Of a stretch of 64,000 nt of DNA, positions 53,292 through 62,542 are shown piece by piece (the stretch's first letter is position 1; every line of letters begins with the position of its first letter). The translations under genes and the position numbers were made by a program. The stretch comes from Methylophilus methylotrophus DSM 46235 = ATCC 53528. GTDB lineage: Bacteria > Pseudomonadota > Gammaproteobacteria > Burkholderiales > Methylophilaceae. The stretch is from contig NZ_KB905141.1 in NCBI RefSeq assembly GCF_000378225.1, positions 883,326 to 947,325 on the forward strand. The letters run 5' to 3'. The notes beneath the pieces were generated by a model. The model ran no database searches and had not been told where the DNA came from. It was given only the letters and a program-made list of their open reading frames with translations.

Positions 53292-53439
53292 GATAAAAAT
53301 CGTTCATTAAACAAAAGCGCGATTATACCAGTTGCCCACCCAAACGCTGAGTACAGGCTGTTTTTAAGGAGTATTTCCATTTTTGGATTGCACTAAGCGA
53401 TGGTATGCTTGCAGGCAAATTAAAAAACCCGGGGAATGT

Positions 53440-54210
53440 ATGAAACAAGACTCACAAACACTGCCATGGCTTAACCTGCCAAACTTGCCCTTACCACTCA
53501 AAGCACTGTTTATCGGCTACCTGCTGGTCATCGGTGTCGGGCTATGTATGGCTGGTTTGCAAATCATGCTCACACACGGCATGGCAGACGGTAAATTCGG
53601 CCTCTCAGTCAATGATATCGTTTACAGCTATTATGGCGACCGCAGTGGTACCAAACTGGCGAGCAAGCTCAATGGTTCCATGTCCGACAAAGCGCCACTG
53701 GAAGTACGCCAGGACATTATCAAATGGGCGCAATTAGGCGCACCGCAAGACCAGTGGGAATCACATTACAAACAGGTATTTGCCCAGCACTGTGTGATGT
53801 GCCATAGCAATATTCCGGGTATCCCCAACTTTACCAAATACGAAGAAGTGAAATCCCGCGCCGAAGTCAATGAAGGCGCCACCATCAGCGGCCTGACTCG
53901 TGTTTCTCATATCCACTTGTTTGGCATCAGTTTTATCTTTTTCTTCATTGGCCTGATTTTCAGCTTTGCGGTCAATGTGCCTAAGTCTGCCAAGATCATT
54001 GCCATCGCCTTCCCGTTTGCCTTCCTGATTGTCGACGTCATGTCATGGTGGCTAACCAAACTTTCACCACATTTTGCCTGGCTCACGATTATCGGTGGGA
54101 TTGGATATAGCCTGGCCTCCAGCTATATGTGGGTAGTCAGCATGTATCAAATGCTGGTGTTGTCACGCAGTGGCAAGGTATATGGTAATGCCTGGGCGCA
54201 AGATATTTAA
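53440..54210 (+). CDS. Inner-membrane protein with one c-type haem
   Basis: No named family is assigned. The 256-residue product has an N-terminal membrane span (about residues 20-45) and a periplasmic segment with a haem-binding CVMCH (Cys118, Cys121, His122). Three further spans follow (HLFGISFIFFFIGLIFSFAV, IIAIAFPFAFLIVDVMSWWL, and the last from FAWLTIIGGIGYSLASS). The layout resembles membrane cytochromes fused or coupled to respiratory or oxidase systems. ATG 53440 has GGGGAA upstream. It is monocistronic and followed by a strong terminator. The electron donor and acceptor are unknown. Confidence 0.82.
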   Translation: MKQDSQTLPWLNLPNLPLPLKALFIGYLLVIGVGLCMAGLQIMLTHGMADGKFGLSVNDIVYSYYGDRSGTKLASKLNGSMSDKAPLEVRQDIIKWAQLGAPQDQWESHYKQVFAQHCVMCHSNIPGIPNFTKYEEVKSRAEVNEGATISGLTRVSHIHLFGISFIFFFIGLIFSFAVNVPKSAKIIAIAFPFAFLIVDVMSWWLTKLSPHFAWLTIIGGIGYSLASSYMWVVSMYQMLVLSRSGKVYGNAWAQDI

Positions 54211-54240
54211 ATATCAGCGCTTGCGTTAAATGATTTAAAG

Positions 54241-54266
54241 AACCGCATCCACATGCGGTTTTTTTG
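54241..54266 (+). terminator. Terminator after the membrane cytochrome gene
   Basis: AACCGCAT and ATGCGGTT pair around CCAC, followed by seven Ts. It lies 30 bases after the stop codon. Confidence 0.92.
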
Positions 54267-54280
54267 TTTGCCGTCTAGCC

Positions 54281-54309
54281 TTGACAGGGTATTTGCGCGA
54301 AAATAGAGG
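54281..54309 (+). promoter_or_regulatory. Candidate promoter of sucCD
   Basis: A perfect TTGACA at 54281-54286 lies between the upstream terminator and sucC. At 17 bases the -10 would be TAGAGG, a poor match, so strength or dependence on an activator is uncertain. It is the only -35 of this quality in the gap. Confidence 0.45.
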
Positions 54310-54336
54310 CTTAACTATTAAAACCACAAAACTTTC

Positions 54337-55506
54337 ATGAATCTGCACGAATACCAGGCCAAACATTTACTGCAAAAGTATGGTTTGGCAACCCCGACCG
54401 GTCTGGTCGTCCAATCTGAAGAAGCTGCGGCCGCTGCCACCAAGGAATTAGGCGGCGAAGCCTGGGTTGTCAAGGCACAGGTCCACGCGGGTGGCCGGGG
54501 CAAGGCTGGTGGCGTCAAAGTCGTCAAGTCATCACTGGAAGCACAAACCGTCGCTGGCAGTTTATTAGGCAAACATTTGGTGACTTACCAGAATGCCCCT
54601 GACGGTCAGCCGGTACATCAGGTATTGGTTGAACAGACTTTACCGATTGCACGTGAACTGTATCTCTCCATGCTGGTGGACCGCACACTTGAACGTGTGG
54701 TCATGGTCGCCTCCAGCGCCGGTGGCATGGATATTGAAGAAATTGCGGCAACACAACCGGAAAAGATTCTGCAAGAAATCTGCGACCCACTCAATGGCCT
54801 GGTGGATTACCAGGCACGCAATCTGGCTTTTGGCTTGGGCTTAAGTGGCGACCAGATTGTTGCGTTTACCAAACTGGCCAAAGGTTTGTACAAATTATTC
54901 AAAGACAATGACCTGTCATTGCTGGAAATCAACCCGCTGATTGTGACGACTGACGGTAAACTGGTGGCGCTGGATTGCAAGATGATCGTCGACGATAACG
55001 CGCTCTACCGCCAGAAACCGTTTGCTGAAATCCGTGACTGGTCACAAGATGATGCCAAGGAAGCCGAGGCGCATCATAGCGGGCTCAATTATATTGCCTT
55101 GAACGGCAATATCGGCTGTATGGTCAACGGCGCTGGCTTGGCCATGGCCACCATGGACCTGATCAAGCTGCATGGCGGCATGCCGGCCAACTTTCTGGAT
55201 GTCGGTGGCGGTGCCACGGCAGAAACCGTGACCAAGGCTTTCAAGATTATTCTGTCCGACCAGAATGTAAAAGCCATCCTGGTCAATATTTTTGGCGGCA
55301 TCATGCGTTGCGACATCATTGCAACAGGGATTATTACTGCAGTGAAGGAAGTCGGCATGACGATTCCTGTCGTGGTCCGCCTCGAAGGCACTAACGTGGA
55401 GCTGGGCAAGCAAATGTTGCGCGACAGCGGTTTGAATATTATCTCTGCCGAAGGGTTGACTGACGCTGCCCAGCAAGCGGTTAAAGCAGTGAGCAAAGGT
55501 GTGTAG
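54337..55506 (+). CDS. sucC: Succinyl-CoA ligase, ADP-forming, beta subunit
   Basis: With SucD this enzyme interconverts succinyl-CoA and succinate with ATP/ADP. The 389 residues match the family length. The N-terminal ATP-grasp ([20 protein letters not shown], then [18 protein letters not shown]) and the C-terminal ligase/CoA domain ([19 protein letters not shown], then [17 protein letters not shown]) are intact. sucD follows two bases after its stop. The 2-oxoglutarate dehydrogenase genes often next to sucCD are absent, as is common in obligate methylotrophs with an incomplete TCA cycle (inference). Confidence 0.97.
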   Translation: MNLHEYQAKHLLQKYGLATPTGLVVQSEEAAAAATKELGGEAWVVKAQVHAGGRGKAGGVKVVKSSLEAQTVAGSLLGKHLVTYQNAPDGQPVHQVLVEQTLPIARELYLSMLVDRTLERVVMVASSAGGMDIEEIAATQPEKILQEICDPLNGLVDYQARNLAFGLGLSGDQIVAFTKLAKGLYKLFKDNDLSLLEINPLIVTTDGKLVALDCKMIVDDNALYRQKPFAEIRDWSQDDAKEAEAHHSGLNYIALNGNIGCMVNGAGLAMATMDLIKLHGGMPANFLDVGGGATAETVTKAFKIILSDQNVKAILVNIFGGIMRCDIIATGIITAVKEVGMTIPVVVRLEGTNVELGKQMLRDSGLNIISAEGLTDAAQQAVKAVSKGV

Positions 55507-55508
55507 TC

Positions 55509-56390
55509 ATGGCCATTTTAGTTGATAAGAATACCAAAGTGTTGTGCCAGGGCTTTACCGGTAAACAGGGCACGTTCCACTCCGAACAGGCGCTGGCCTA
55601 CGGCACTAAAATGGTGGGTGGCGTGACCCCTGGCAAAGGCGGGCAACAGCATCTGAACCTGCCTGTGTTTAATACCATGCGTGAAGCGGTGAAAGAAACA
55701 CAAGCCAATGCCAGCGTGATTTATGTCCCACCACCGTTTGCGGCCGATTCCATTTTGGAAGCTGCTGACGCAGGCATTGAATTAATCGTGTGCATTACCG
55801 AGGGTATCCCCGCCCTGGATATGCTGAATGTGAAAGCGGCCCTGCGCGCCAATGGCACCAAACTCATTGGCCCTAATTGCCCAGGCGTGATTACACCGGA
55901 TGAATGCAAGATTGGCATCATGCCTGGCTTTATCCACAAACGCGGCAAAGTGGGTGTGGTATCCCGCTCAGGCACCCTCACCTACGAAGCCGTACACCAA
56001 ACCACTGCGCTCGGTTTAGGTCAAACCACTTGTGTGGGGATTGGTGGCGACCCAATCAAAGGCTTGAACTTTATTGAATGCCTGGAACTCTTTCAAAAAG
56101 ACCCCGAAACAGAAGCAATTATTATGGTGGGTGAAATCGGTGGTAGCGATGAAGAGGCGGCTGCAGACTTTATCAAGCATCATGTGACCAAACCTGTAGC
56201 AGCCTATATTGCAGGCCTGACCGCACCGAAAGGCAAACGCATGGGTCATGCAGGCGCAATTATTTCAGGTGGCTCGGGGAAAGCAGAAGACAAAATTGCC
56301 GCCCTGGAATCTGCAGGTTGTGTTGTCGCTGACTCCCCAGCAGGTCTGGGCAAGGCAGTTCTGGCAGCGATTCAACGTGCCGGCAAATAA
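55509..56390 (+). CDS. sucD: Succinyl-CoA ligase, ADP-forming, alpha subunit
   Basis: The 293-residue product begins [20 protein letters not shown], with the CoA-binding Rossmann domain and [20 protein letters not shown]. The phosphohistidine loop [15 protein letters not shown] carries the catalytic His. [20 protein letters not shown] is the conserved central part. It is cotranscribed with sucC. The two together form a normal sucCD pair rather than malate thiokinase, judged by the subunit lengths and motifs. Confidence 0.97.
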   Translation: MAILVDKNTKVLCQGFTGKQGTFHSEQALAYGTKMVGGVTPGKGGQQHLNLPVFNTMREAVKETQANASVIYVPPPFAADSILEAADAGIELIVCITEGIPALDMLNVKAALRANGTKLIGPNCPGVITPDECKIGIMPGFIHKRGKVGVVSRSGTLTYEAVHQTTALGLGQTTCVGIGGDPIKGLNFIECLELFQKDPETEAIIMVGEIGGSDEEAAADFIKHHVTKPVAAYIAGLTAPKGKRMGHAGAIISGGSGKAEDKIAALESAGCVVADSPAGLGKAVLAAIQRAGK

Positions 56391-56408
56391 CCCTTTACAG
56401 GAGATAGC

Positions 56409-57464
56409 ATGAAGCATATTCCCCAGACGATGACATACCGGCTCAGCCTGTTGCTGTGCGGTAGCATGCTGTTAATGGGGTTTTGCCTGAGTGCTCATGC
56501 TGCCAGCAAAAACAAAAGCAAACCAGCGCCTGACAGTCCGATCATAGACAAATCAGCGATGGAGGTGCCCCCGCTTGACACCAGTGCCGACGTTTCTTAT
56601 CTGCTGATTGCCGCTTCCAAAGGCGATATTGCCACTGTCCGCGCATTGCTTAAAAGTGGTGCCAACCCTAACGTGACCGATACCGAAAAAATCACCCCGA
56701 TTATGTATGCGGCTCGCAAAAATCAGGCCGAGGTCATCCGTGAGTTACTGACACACGGAGCTGATATCAACGCCAAGGATCAGGGCGGCTGGACTGCACT
56801 GATGTTTGCGGCCAAGAAAAACAATCTTGATGCCGTGAAAGTCTTGCTCGAAAAAGGCGCAGACGTAAAAGTGCGAGACCCTGCGGGCTGGAGCGCACTG
56901 GGACTTGCCGCCACTTCAGGATACAGCGAAGTGGTCGGTCTGGTCATTGCGCGTGGGTTTGATGCTAATGTACGCTCTTCCGATGGTAAAACGGTACTGA
57001 TGTACGCCGCAAAAAGTGGGGATGTGCCTACCATCACCACGATACTCACACATGGTGCAGATGCCAACCTGAAAGACAAACTGGGCACCACGGCACTGAT
57101 GATTGCCGCCAGAGAAGGCCATACTCCGGCTGCGGTCTATCTGGTGGAACACGGCGCCAAAGTGGATGAAGAAGACGAGCATGAATGGACGGCGCTCACC
57201 TGGGCGGTTGAGAAAAACCAGGTCGAAGTCGCCAAAGCTCTGTTGGAACACAAGGCCGATGTCAATCATAAAGACAGTGAGGGCACGCCGTTGCTACACA
57301 TGGCTGTCAGCAACAACGCCCCGGAAATGGCGGGCCTGCTGTTGGAACATGGGGCCAATGTCAAAACCCGTGATCAATATGGCTTAACCGCGTATGTATA
57401 CGCACTCAAAGGCCAAAATCCTGCCATGGTAGAGTTGATCAAGGCGGCTGGCGGAAAGTACTAA
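56409..57464 (+). CDS. Secreted protein of nine ankyrin repeats
   Basis: The 351-residue product has a Sec signal (ends CLSAHAASKN), a short linker, and nine consecutive 33-residue ankyrin repeats from about residue 60 to the end. Each shows TALM-AA...VVxLLLEHGADV-type strands (for example TALMFAAKKNNLDAVKVLLE and TALMIAAREGHTPAAVYLVE). Such solenoids bind proteins; a periplasmic partner is likely but unknown. AGGAGA precedes the ATG by five bases. It is 18 bases after sucD and 40 bases before nadE, so it may be cotranscribed with sucCD. Confidence 0.9.
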   Translation: MKHIPQTMTYRLSLLLCGSMLLMGFCLSAHAASKNKSKPAPDSPIIDKSAMEVPPLDTSADVSYLLIAASKGDIATVRALLKSGANPNVTDTEKITPIMYAARKNQAEVIRELLTHGADINAKDQGGWTALMFAAKKNNLDAVKVLLEKGADVKVRDPAGWSALGLAATSGYSEVVGLVIARGFDANVRSSDGKTVLMYAAKSGDVPTITTILTHGADANLKDKLGTTALMIAAREGHTPAAVYLVEHGAKVDEEDEHEWTALTWAVEKNQVEVAKALLEHKADVNHKDSEGTPLLHMAVSNNAPEMAGLLLEHGANVKTRDQYGLTAYVYALKGQNPAMVELIKAAGGKY

Positions 57465-57504
57465 GCCTCATCAGCATTTAATTAGGGCACCATATTAGAA
57501 CACC

Positions 57505-59106
57505 ATGAAACTTGCAATTGCGCAAATGAACTGCATGGTCGGTGCCATGCAGAAAAATGCAGAACATATCCTATCACTGGCCAATCAGGCCTATCAGTCT
57601 GGTGCACAGTTGCTGCTCACTCCTGAGCTCTCCTTGTGCGGCTACCCGCCTGAAGACCTGTTGTTCAGGCAGGACTTTCATGACGCGAACCAGCGTGCAT
57701 TGCAATGGCTGGAGCAATACTTACCCCCCGCGATGGCTGTGATCATAGGTCACCCACACAAAGCCGGAAACAAACTGTACAACGCGGCTTCTGTGATTCA
57801 TTCTGGCAGAATCCAAGCAACCTACCACAAACATCACCTGCCTAACTATAGTGTGTTTGATGAAGAGCGTTATTTTGAGGCTGGTGACCTACCTGTAATG
57901 TTTGAATGGCAGGGGGTGCGTTATGGCATACTGATTTGTGCCGACAGTTGGGAACCGGGGCCAGCCTTGCAAGCGCTGCAAGCGAACGCTCAAGTACTGC
58001 TAACCATCAATGCTTCGCCATACCATATGCATAAACAGCAGACGCGTTATCAGGTGCTGCGTGATCGCATCAAGGAAACCGGGTTAGCGATGGTGTATGC
58101 CAATATGGTGGGCGGCCAGGACGAACTGGTATTTGATGGTGCTTCATTCAGTATGAATAGCCAGGGTGAGTTGATGCACGAACTGCCCATGTTTGAAGAG
58201 CAGCTGGGTTATTTTGACATAGCAGGTACGCAACCCCTGCCAGCTGACATTGCGGCGCCGCTGCCCATCGAGGCTGCCGTATATAAAGCCCTGCGACTGG
58301 GCTTGCAGGACTATGTCAACAAGAACAAGTTTCCCGGCGTGGTGTTAGGCCTTTCTGGTGGCATAGATTCAGCACTGACACTGGCAATCGCAGTGGACGC
58401 ATTGGGCAAAGAGCGTGTCAAGGCCGTCATGATGCCTTCGGAATTTACAGCCGGCATCAGTATCGATGATGCAGCTGAAATGGCTCGCGTTATCGATGTC
58501 GAATACAGCGTCCTGCCGATCAAGCCATTATTTGATGGCTTTTGTGACACGCTGGCTGGCGAGTTTGCTGGCAAATCGTTTGATACCACCGAAGAAAACT
58601 TGCAGGCACGCATCCGCGGCATGCTGTTGATGGCGATTAGTAACAAGTTTGGCAGTCTGGTCATCACGACCGGTAACAAATCAGAAACTGCTGTCGGCTA
58701 CAGTACCCTGTATGGTGATATGGCCGGTGGTTTTGCGCTGATTAAAGATGTCCCTAAAACACTGGTTTACCGCCTGGCTGCCTATCGTAACCAAATCAGC
58801 CCTGTGATCCCGGAAAGAATCATCACCCGCGCACCCAGCGCCGAATTACGTGCCAACCAGACTGACCAGGACAGCCTGCCAGCCTATGAAATCCTGGACG
58901 CAATCATGGAAGCGTATGTTGAAAAAGATCTCAGCATTGACGCGATTATCCAACTTGGCTATTCCCGTGCTGACGTCCAGCGCGTTACGCGCCTGATAGA
59001 CCGCAACGAATACAAGCGCAGGCAGGCAGCAGTAGGCGTGCGCATCACTGAGCGCGGGTTTGGCAAAGACCGCCGCTACCCGATTACCTGCAACCTAACA
59101 TTTTAA
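57505..59106 (+). CDS. nadE: Glutamine-dependent NAD+ synthetase
   Basis: NadE amidates nicotinate adenine dinucleotide to NAD+. The 533-residue product fuses an N-terminal nitrilase-type glutaminase to the synthetase. Catalytic Glu41 (TPELSLCGYPPEDLL), Lys109 (TYHKHHLP) and Cys145 (LICADSWEPG) are present. The C-terminal part has the PP-loop SGGIDSALTLAIAVDALG and the TGNKSETAVGYSTLYGDMAG motif. It can therefore use glutamine as well as ammonia. It is followed by the glnB gene with its own promoter. Confidence 0.97.
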   Translation: MKLAIAQMNCMVGAMQKNAEHILSLANQAYQSGAQLLLTPELSLCGYPPEDLLFRQDFHDANQRALQWLEQYLPPAMAVIIGHPHKAGNKLYNAASVIHSGRIQATYHKHHLPNYSVFDEERYFEAGDLPVMFEWQGVRYGILICADSWEPGPALQALQANAQVLLTINASPYHMHKQQTRYQVLRDRIKETGLAMVYANMVGGQDELVFDGASFSMNSQGELMHELPMFEEQLGYFDIAGTQPLPADIAAPLPIEAAVYKALRLGLQDYVNKNKFPGVVLGLSGGIDSALTLAIAVDALGKERVKAVMMPSEFTAGISIDDAAEMARVIDVEYSVLPIKPLFDGFCDTLAGEFAGKSFDTTEENLQARIRGMLLMAISNKFGSLVITTGNKSETAVGYSTLYGDMAGGFALIKDVPKTLVYRLAAYRNQISPVIPERIITRAPSAELRANQTDQDSLPAYEILDAIMEAYVEKDLSIDAIIQLGYSRADVQRVTRLIDRNEYKRRQAAVGVRITERGFGKDRRYPITCNLTF

Positions 59107-59115
59107 AAGCGACAT

Positions 59116-59512
<397 letters not shown>

Positions 59513-59531
59513 ATATAATGTTTGATATATC

Positions 59532-59570
59532 CGGGTGGCTGCTGAAGACGCGCCACCCGTTTTTCTTTTT
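59532..59570 (+). terminator. Terminator after glnB
   Basis: CGGGTGGC (59532-59539) and GCCACCCG (59552-59559) form an eight-base stem, followed by TTTTTCTTTTT. The DMT-like gene begins 13 bases later, so it must rely on read-through or an internal promoter. Confidence 0.88.
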
Positions 59571-59582
59571 GATGACCTCAGC

Positions 59583-59927
59583 ATGTCCCTTACACTGATT
59601 AAAACCGTCCTGTTATTAGCCGCAGCCAACCTGTTTATGCTGTTTGCCTGGTATGGTCATCTGCGCGATCTGCATCACAGACCCTTATGGATTGCCATTA
59701 TTGCCAGCTGGGGTATTGCCCTGATTGAATATTGCCTGCAGGTCCCCGCTAACCGCATTGGTTTTACACAGCTCAATCTGGCCCAACTCAAGATTTTGCA
59801 AGAAGTTATTACCTTAGTGATGTTTGTGCCATTCGCCCTGATGTACATGCACCAACCCTTGAAATGGGACTATCTATGGGCAGGCCTGTGCATGATGGGA
59901 GCTGTTTACTTTATCTTCAGGGCCTAA
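59583..59927 (+). CDS. DMT/DUF486-family small membrane protein
   Basis: The 114-residue product has four membrane spans and the DUF486 pattern (NLFMLFAWYGHLRDL, then IASWGIALIEYCLQVPANRI, then KILQEVITLVMFVPFALMYM). It belongs to the four-helix drug/metabolite transporter-like group, whose substrates are unknown. ATG 59583 is chosen as the start of the family-like sequence; an in-frame start at 59535 would lie inside the terminator and adds a non-family extension. No ribosome site is clear. Confidence 0.85.
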   Translation: MSLTLIKTVLLLAAANLFMLFAWYGHLRDLHHRPLWIAIIASWGIALIEYCLQVPANRIGFTQLNLAQLKILQEVITLVMFVPFALMYMHQPLKWDYLWAGLCMMGAVYFIFRA

Positions 59928-60020
59928 TGACTAGCCCTAATGGGCCATTTCCCGGATGCCTCACAATAGCCATAATTGCACCCGAGTTAACACTTTAATA
60001 AATACCAATTGGGGAAAATT

Positions 60021-60536
60021 ATGCTGAAAAAACTTTTGATTGCAGCTTCATTACTTGCCAGCAGCTCTGCTTTTGCTACCTCCACAACTACGACATTTAG
60101 CGGCAACGACTTACCTGGTACATCACCCGCAAGAACGGCTAAAATCACAATTACGTCTGCTGTTGATTTTGATTTAACAGGGATACTTGACCCAAACGCT
60201 AAATTTCTAGCAGACACTAACTCAGGTTTGTACCAAGGCCTTACTATCATCAGCAACTCAAACGCGACATTTGAATATGCGCCAATTATTCTGCCACTGA
60301 GCCAATTTGACCTGACTCGCTATACATTTAGCGTGTTTAATTTAGAAGCTGGCAGTTACACATTGCAATTCAATTTGACTGGAATTTTGGGTCTTAACGA
60401 AGGTGGTCATTACACAGGCAGCTACACTATCAGCCCAATTACTGTACCTGTACCAGAACCAGAAACTTACGGCATGATGTTCGCAGGCTTGGCTTTGATG
60501 GGCGTGATTGCTTTCCGTCGCCAGAAAAACAGCTAA
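60021..60536 (+). CDS. PEP-CTERM sorted exported protein
   Basis: The 171-residue product has a Sec signal (MLKKLLIAASLLASSSAFA). A Thr/Ser-rich beta domain without cysteine follows. The C-terminal sorting signal is VPEPETYGMMFAGLALMGVI followed by the basic RRQKNS. Such signals are cut by exosortase (EpsH) and are linked to exopolysaccharide and biofilm matrix in Gram-negatives. No exosortase gene is in the window, so one should exist elsewhere. ATG 60021 follows GGGGAAAATT. The 93 bases upstream hold no clear promoter. Confidence 0.92.
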   Translation: MLKKLLIAASLLASSSAFATSTTTTFSGNDLPGTSPARTAKITITSAVDFDLTGILDPNAKFLADTNSGLYQGLTIISNSNATFEYAPIILPLSQFDLTRYTFSVFNLEAGSYTLQFNLTGILGLNEGGHYTGSYTISPITVPVPEPETYGMMFAGLALMGVIAFRRQKNS

Positions 60537-60559
60537 CCAGTCATCTGTTTAGATGCAAT

Positions 60560-60588
60560 AAAAAGCCTCGCTATTTGCGAGGCTTTTT
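60560..60588. terminator. Bidirectional terminator between the PEP-CTERM gene and kdsB
   Basis: AAAAAGCCTCGC and GCGAGGCTTTTT form a 12-base-pair stem around TATTT, with T-runs on both strands. It separates convergent genes. Confidence 0.93.
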
Positions 60589-60604
60589 ATTTCTGTTGAG
60601 AACT

Positions 60605-61345
60605 CTATCCGGCAAACACTTTCCGCACCAAGTCTAAATCCTCAGCAGTATCTACACCGCTGGCTGGTGCATGTGCCGTCATTGTCACCGCAATTTGATA
60701 ACCGTGATATAGCACCCTTAATTGTTCCAGGCTTTCAATCTTTTCTAATTCAGTGACCGGCAAACTGGCATATTGCTTGAGAAAACCGACACGATAAGCA
60801 TAAATCCCAATATGACGGTAGGCAGCGATAGCGTGGCGATGCTCTGCATCACGGGGAAAAGGAATGGGTGCACGACTGAAATACATTGCCTGGTGTTTGG
60901 CATTCAGAACTACCTTGACCACATTGGGATTATCGAATGTTTCGCTTTCATGCAAGGGATGACAGGCAGTAGACATGACCGCTTGTGCATCATGTGCGAG
61001 GGTCTGTGCAACGTCATTAATCAATACCGGATCAATTAACGGTTCATCTCCTTGCACATTCACCACGATCATGTCATCTGGCCAAGCCATTTTCTCAACC
61101 ACTTCAGCAATACGATCGGTACCAGAGACATGGTCCGTCCGCGTCCTGACACTAGCAACACCATAAGACTGAGCTGCCTGCATGATACCTTCATGATCAG
61201 TTGCAATCACCACTTCATTCGCCTGACTTTTTGCAGCCTGTTCAGCCACGCGGATCACCATGGGTTTGCCGGCAATATCCAGTAACGGTTTACCCGGCAA
61301 ACGGGTACTGGCAAAACGGGCGGGGACAACCACTTTAAACATCAT
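60605..61345 (-). CDS. kdsB: 3-deoxy-manno-octulosonate cytidylyltransferase
   Basis: KdsB activates Kdo as CMP-Kdo for lipopolysaccharide core synthesis. The 246-residue product begins FKVVVPARFASTRLPGKPLL, with VIRVAEQAAKSQANEVVIAT, then DDMIVVNVQGDEPLIDP and MYFSRAPIPFPRD, and HIGIYAYRVGFLKQYASLP near the C-terminus. It has tandem start ATGs at 61345/61342; the first overlaps the ycaR stop (TAATG). It is the last gene of the msbA-lpxK-ycaR-kdsB envelope group. Confidence 0.97.
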   Translation of the reverse strand: MMFKVVVPARFASTRLPGKPLLDIAGKPMVIRVAEQAAKSQANEVVIATDHEGIMQAAQSYGVASVRTRTDHVSGTDRIAEVVEKMAWPDDMIVVNVQGDEPLIDPVLINDVAQTLAHDAQAVMSTACHPLHESETFDNPNVVKVVLNAKHQAMYFSRAPIPFPRDAEHRHAIAAYRHIGIYAYRVGFLKQYASLPVTELEKIESLEQLRVLYHGYQIAVTMTAHAPASGVDTAEDLDLVRKVFAG

Positions 61346-61527
61346 TACTCACTGTATTCATGTTCTTCAAGTCGGCGTGCTTCATCTTCCAGCATGACAG
61401 GGATACCGTCCCGTACCGGATAAGCCAGGCGTGCGGCTTTTGATACCAGTTCCTGCTTTTGCTTATCGTATACCAGCGGCCCTTTGGTCACCGGACACAC
61501 CAGAATTTCCAGTAATTTAGGATTCAT
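61345..61527 (-). CDS. ycaR: Trm112/YcaR-like small protein
   Basis: The 60-residue product is [20 protein letters not shown] followed by [20 protein letters not shown] and the acidic [12 protein letters not shown]. It belongs to the Trm112p-like family, small proteins with a metal-ribbon fold; only one Cys of the usual pairs is seen ([10 protein letters not shown]). Its molecular role is unknown, but it is almost always between lpxK and kdsB. AAAGGAAG lies about seven bases before ATG 61527, one base after the lpxK stop. Confidence 0.9.
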   Translation of the reverse strand: MNPKLLEILVCPVTKGPLVYDKQKQELVSKAARLAYPVRDGIPVMLEDEARRLEEHEYSE

Positions 61528-61528
61528 G

Positions 61529-62542
61529 TTAACTTCCTTTGCGTTGTTGCAACAAGCCTGTGACATGTGCTATCAGGGGCGTATCATGGCCCACGGACTG
61601 AAGCTCAGCGCTCACACGCAAAAACCAGGCGTTGTCTAATCGAAGATGCTGACATTTTACGGCATCTTTCTCAGTCATCAGTATGGTTTTTCCATGCAGT
61701 GAAGCAAAATCAGCCTGCGTGTAAGCATAATGGTCGGCCTGTGGCCGTTGCTCTACCTGCAAGCCCATGCCCTCCAATACGTCGAAAAACCGCTGTGGAT
61801 GCCCTATGCCTGCCATGGCCACCAAAGGTTGACCACGCAATACTTCAGTAGATGTTTCACTCTTAAAGTCAGTCACAGAGGTCCAGGTATCCGGGCGCAA
61901 ATTGAGCTGGTAACTCACAGTATGCGATGGCGCTACCGGTAACTGACCGCTTTCCACCACGATATCCACCTGCTGTAAGCGGCCAATTGGCTCACGTAAT
62001 GGTCCGGCAGGTAACAACCTGCCATTACCCAGCCCTAATGGTCGTTGTACGACAGCGATTTCGATATCACGCTGCAAAGCATAATGTTGCAGACCATCGT
62101 CGCAAATCAATACATTGACCTCAGGATACACCTTTATTAACGCTGACCCGCCTGCCACCCTTGAAGCATCTACCCAAACAGGGCAGCCACTGCGCCTGGC
62201 GATTAATACCGGTTCGTCGCCAAACAATTCTGGCCGACTATCTGGCATGACTTCTCCGGTATATTTTCCTCCGTAGCCTCTACTTAAAATACCAGGAGTG
62301 TAGCCTACTGCTTTTAATTGCTGAGCCAGGTAAATGACCAGTGGGGTTTTACCAACACCACCTACGGAAAGGTTACCCACAACAATCACGGACACTGGCA
62401 AGGCCTGGCTCGAAAGCAGGCCAGCCTTGTAGCTCCAGCGTCTCACTGCTGCCAGCAAGGCAAACAACCAGGACAAAGGGAATAATAGGCTTTGTGCCCA
62501 GCCTGTTGTTTGCCACTGTCGTTCAAACCATCGCCGCAACAT
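61529..62542 (-). CDS. lpxK: Tetraacyldisaccharide 4'-kinase
   Basis: LpxK phosphorylates the lipid A precursor at the 4' position in the inner membrane. The 337-residue product has an N-terminal membrane-associated helix ([19 protein letters not shown]) and a P-loop [20 protein letters not shown]. Further on are [45 protein letters not shown] and [16 protein letters not shown]. Its ATG overlaps the msbA stop (TGATG). Pairing with msbA and kdsB is the standard lipid A export and assembly operon. Confidence 0.97.
   Translation of the reverse strand: MLRRWFERQWQTTGWAQSLLFPLSWLFALLAAVRRWSYKAGLLSSQALPVSVIVVGNLSVGGVGKTPLVIYLAQQLKAVGYTPGILSRGYGGKYTGEVMPDSRPELFGDEPVLIARRSGCPVWVDASRVAGGSALIKVYPEVNVLICDDGLQHYALQRDIEIAVVQRPLGLGNGRLLPAGPLREPIGRLQQVDIVVESGQLPVAPSHTVSYQLNLRPDTWTSVTDFKSETSTEVLRGQPLVAMAGIGHPQRFFDVLEGMGLQVEQRPQADHYAYTQADFASLHGKTILMTEKDAVKCQHLRLDNAWFLRVSAELQSVGHDTPLIAHVTGLLQQRKGS

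Noticed and set aside
54337-56390. Reading sucCD as malate thiokinase (mtkAB) of the serine cycle
   Set aside because: Lengths and motifs match ordinary succinyl-CoA ligase and no serine-cycle genes (mcl, ppc, hpr) lie beside them.
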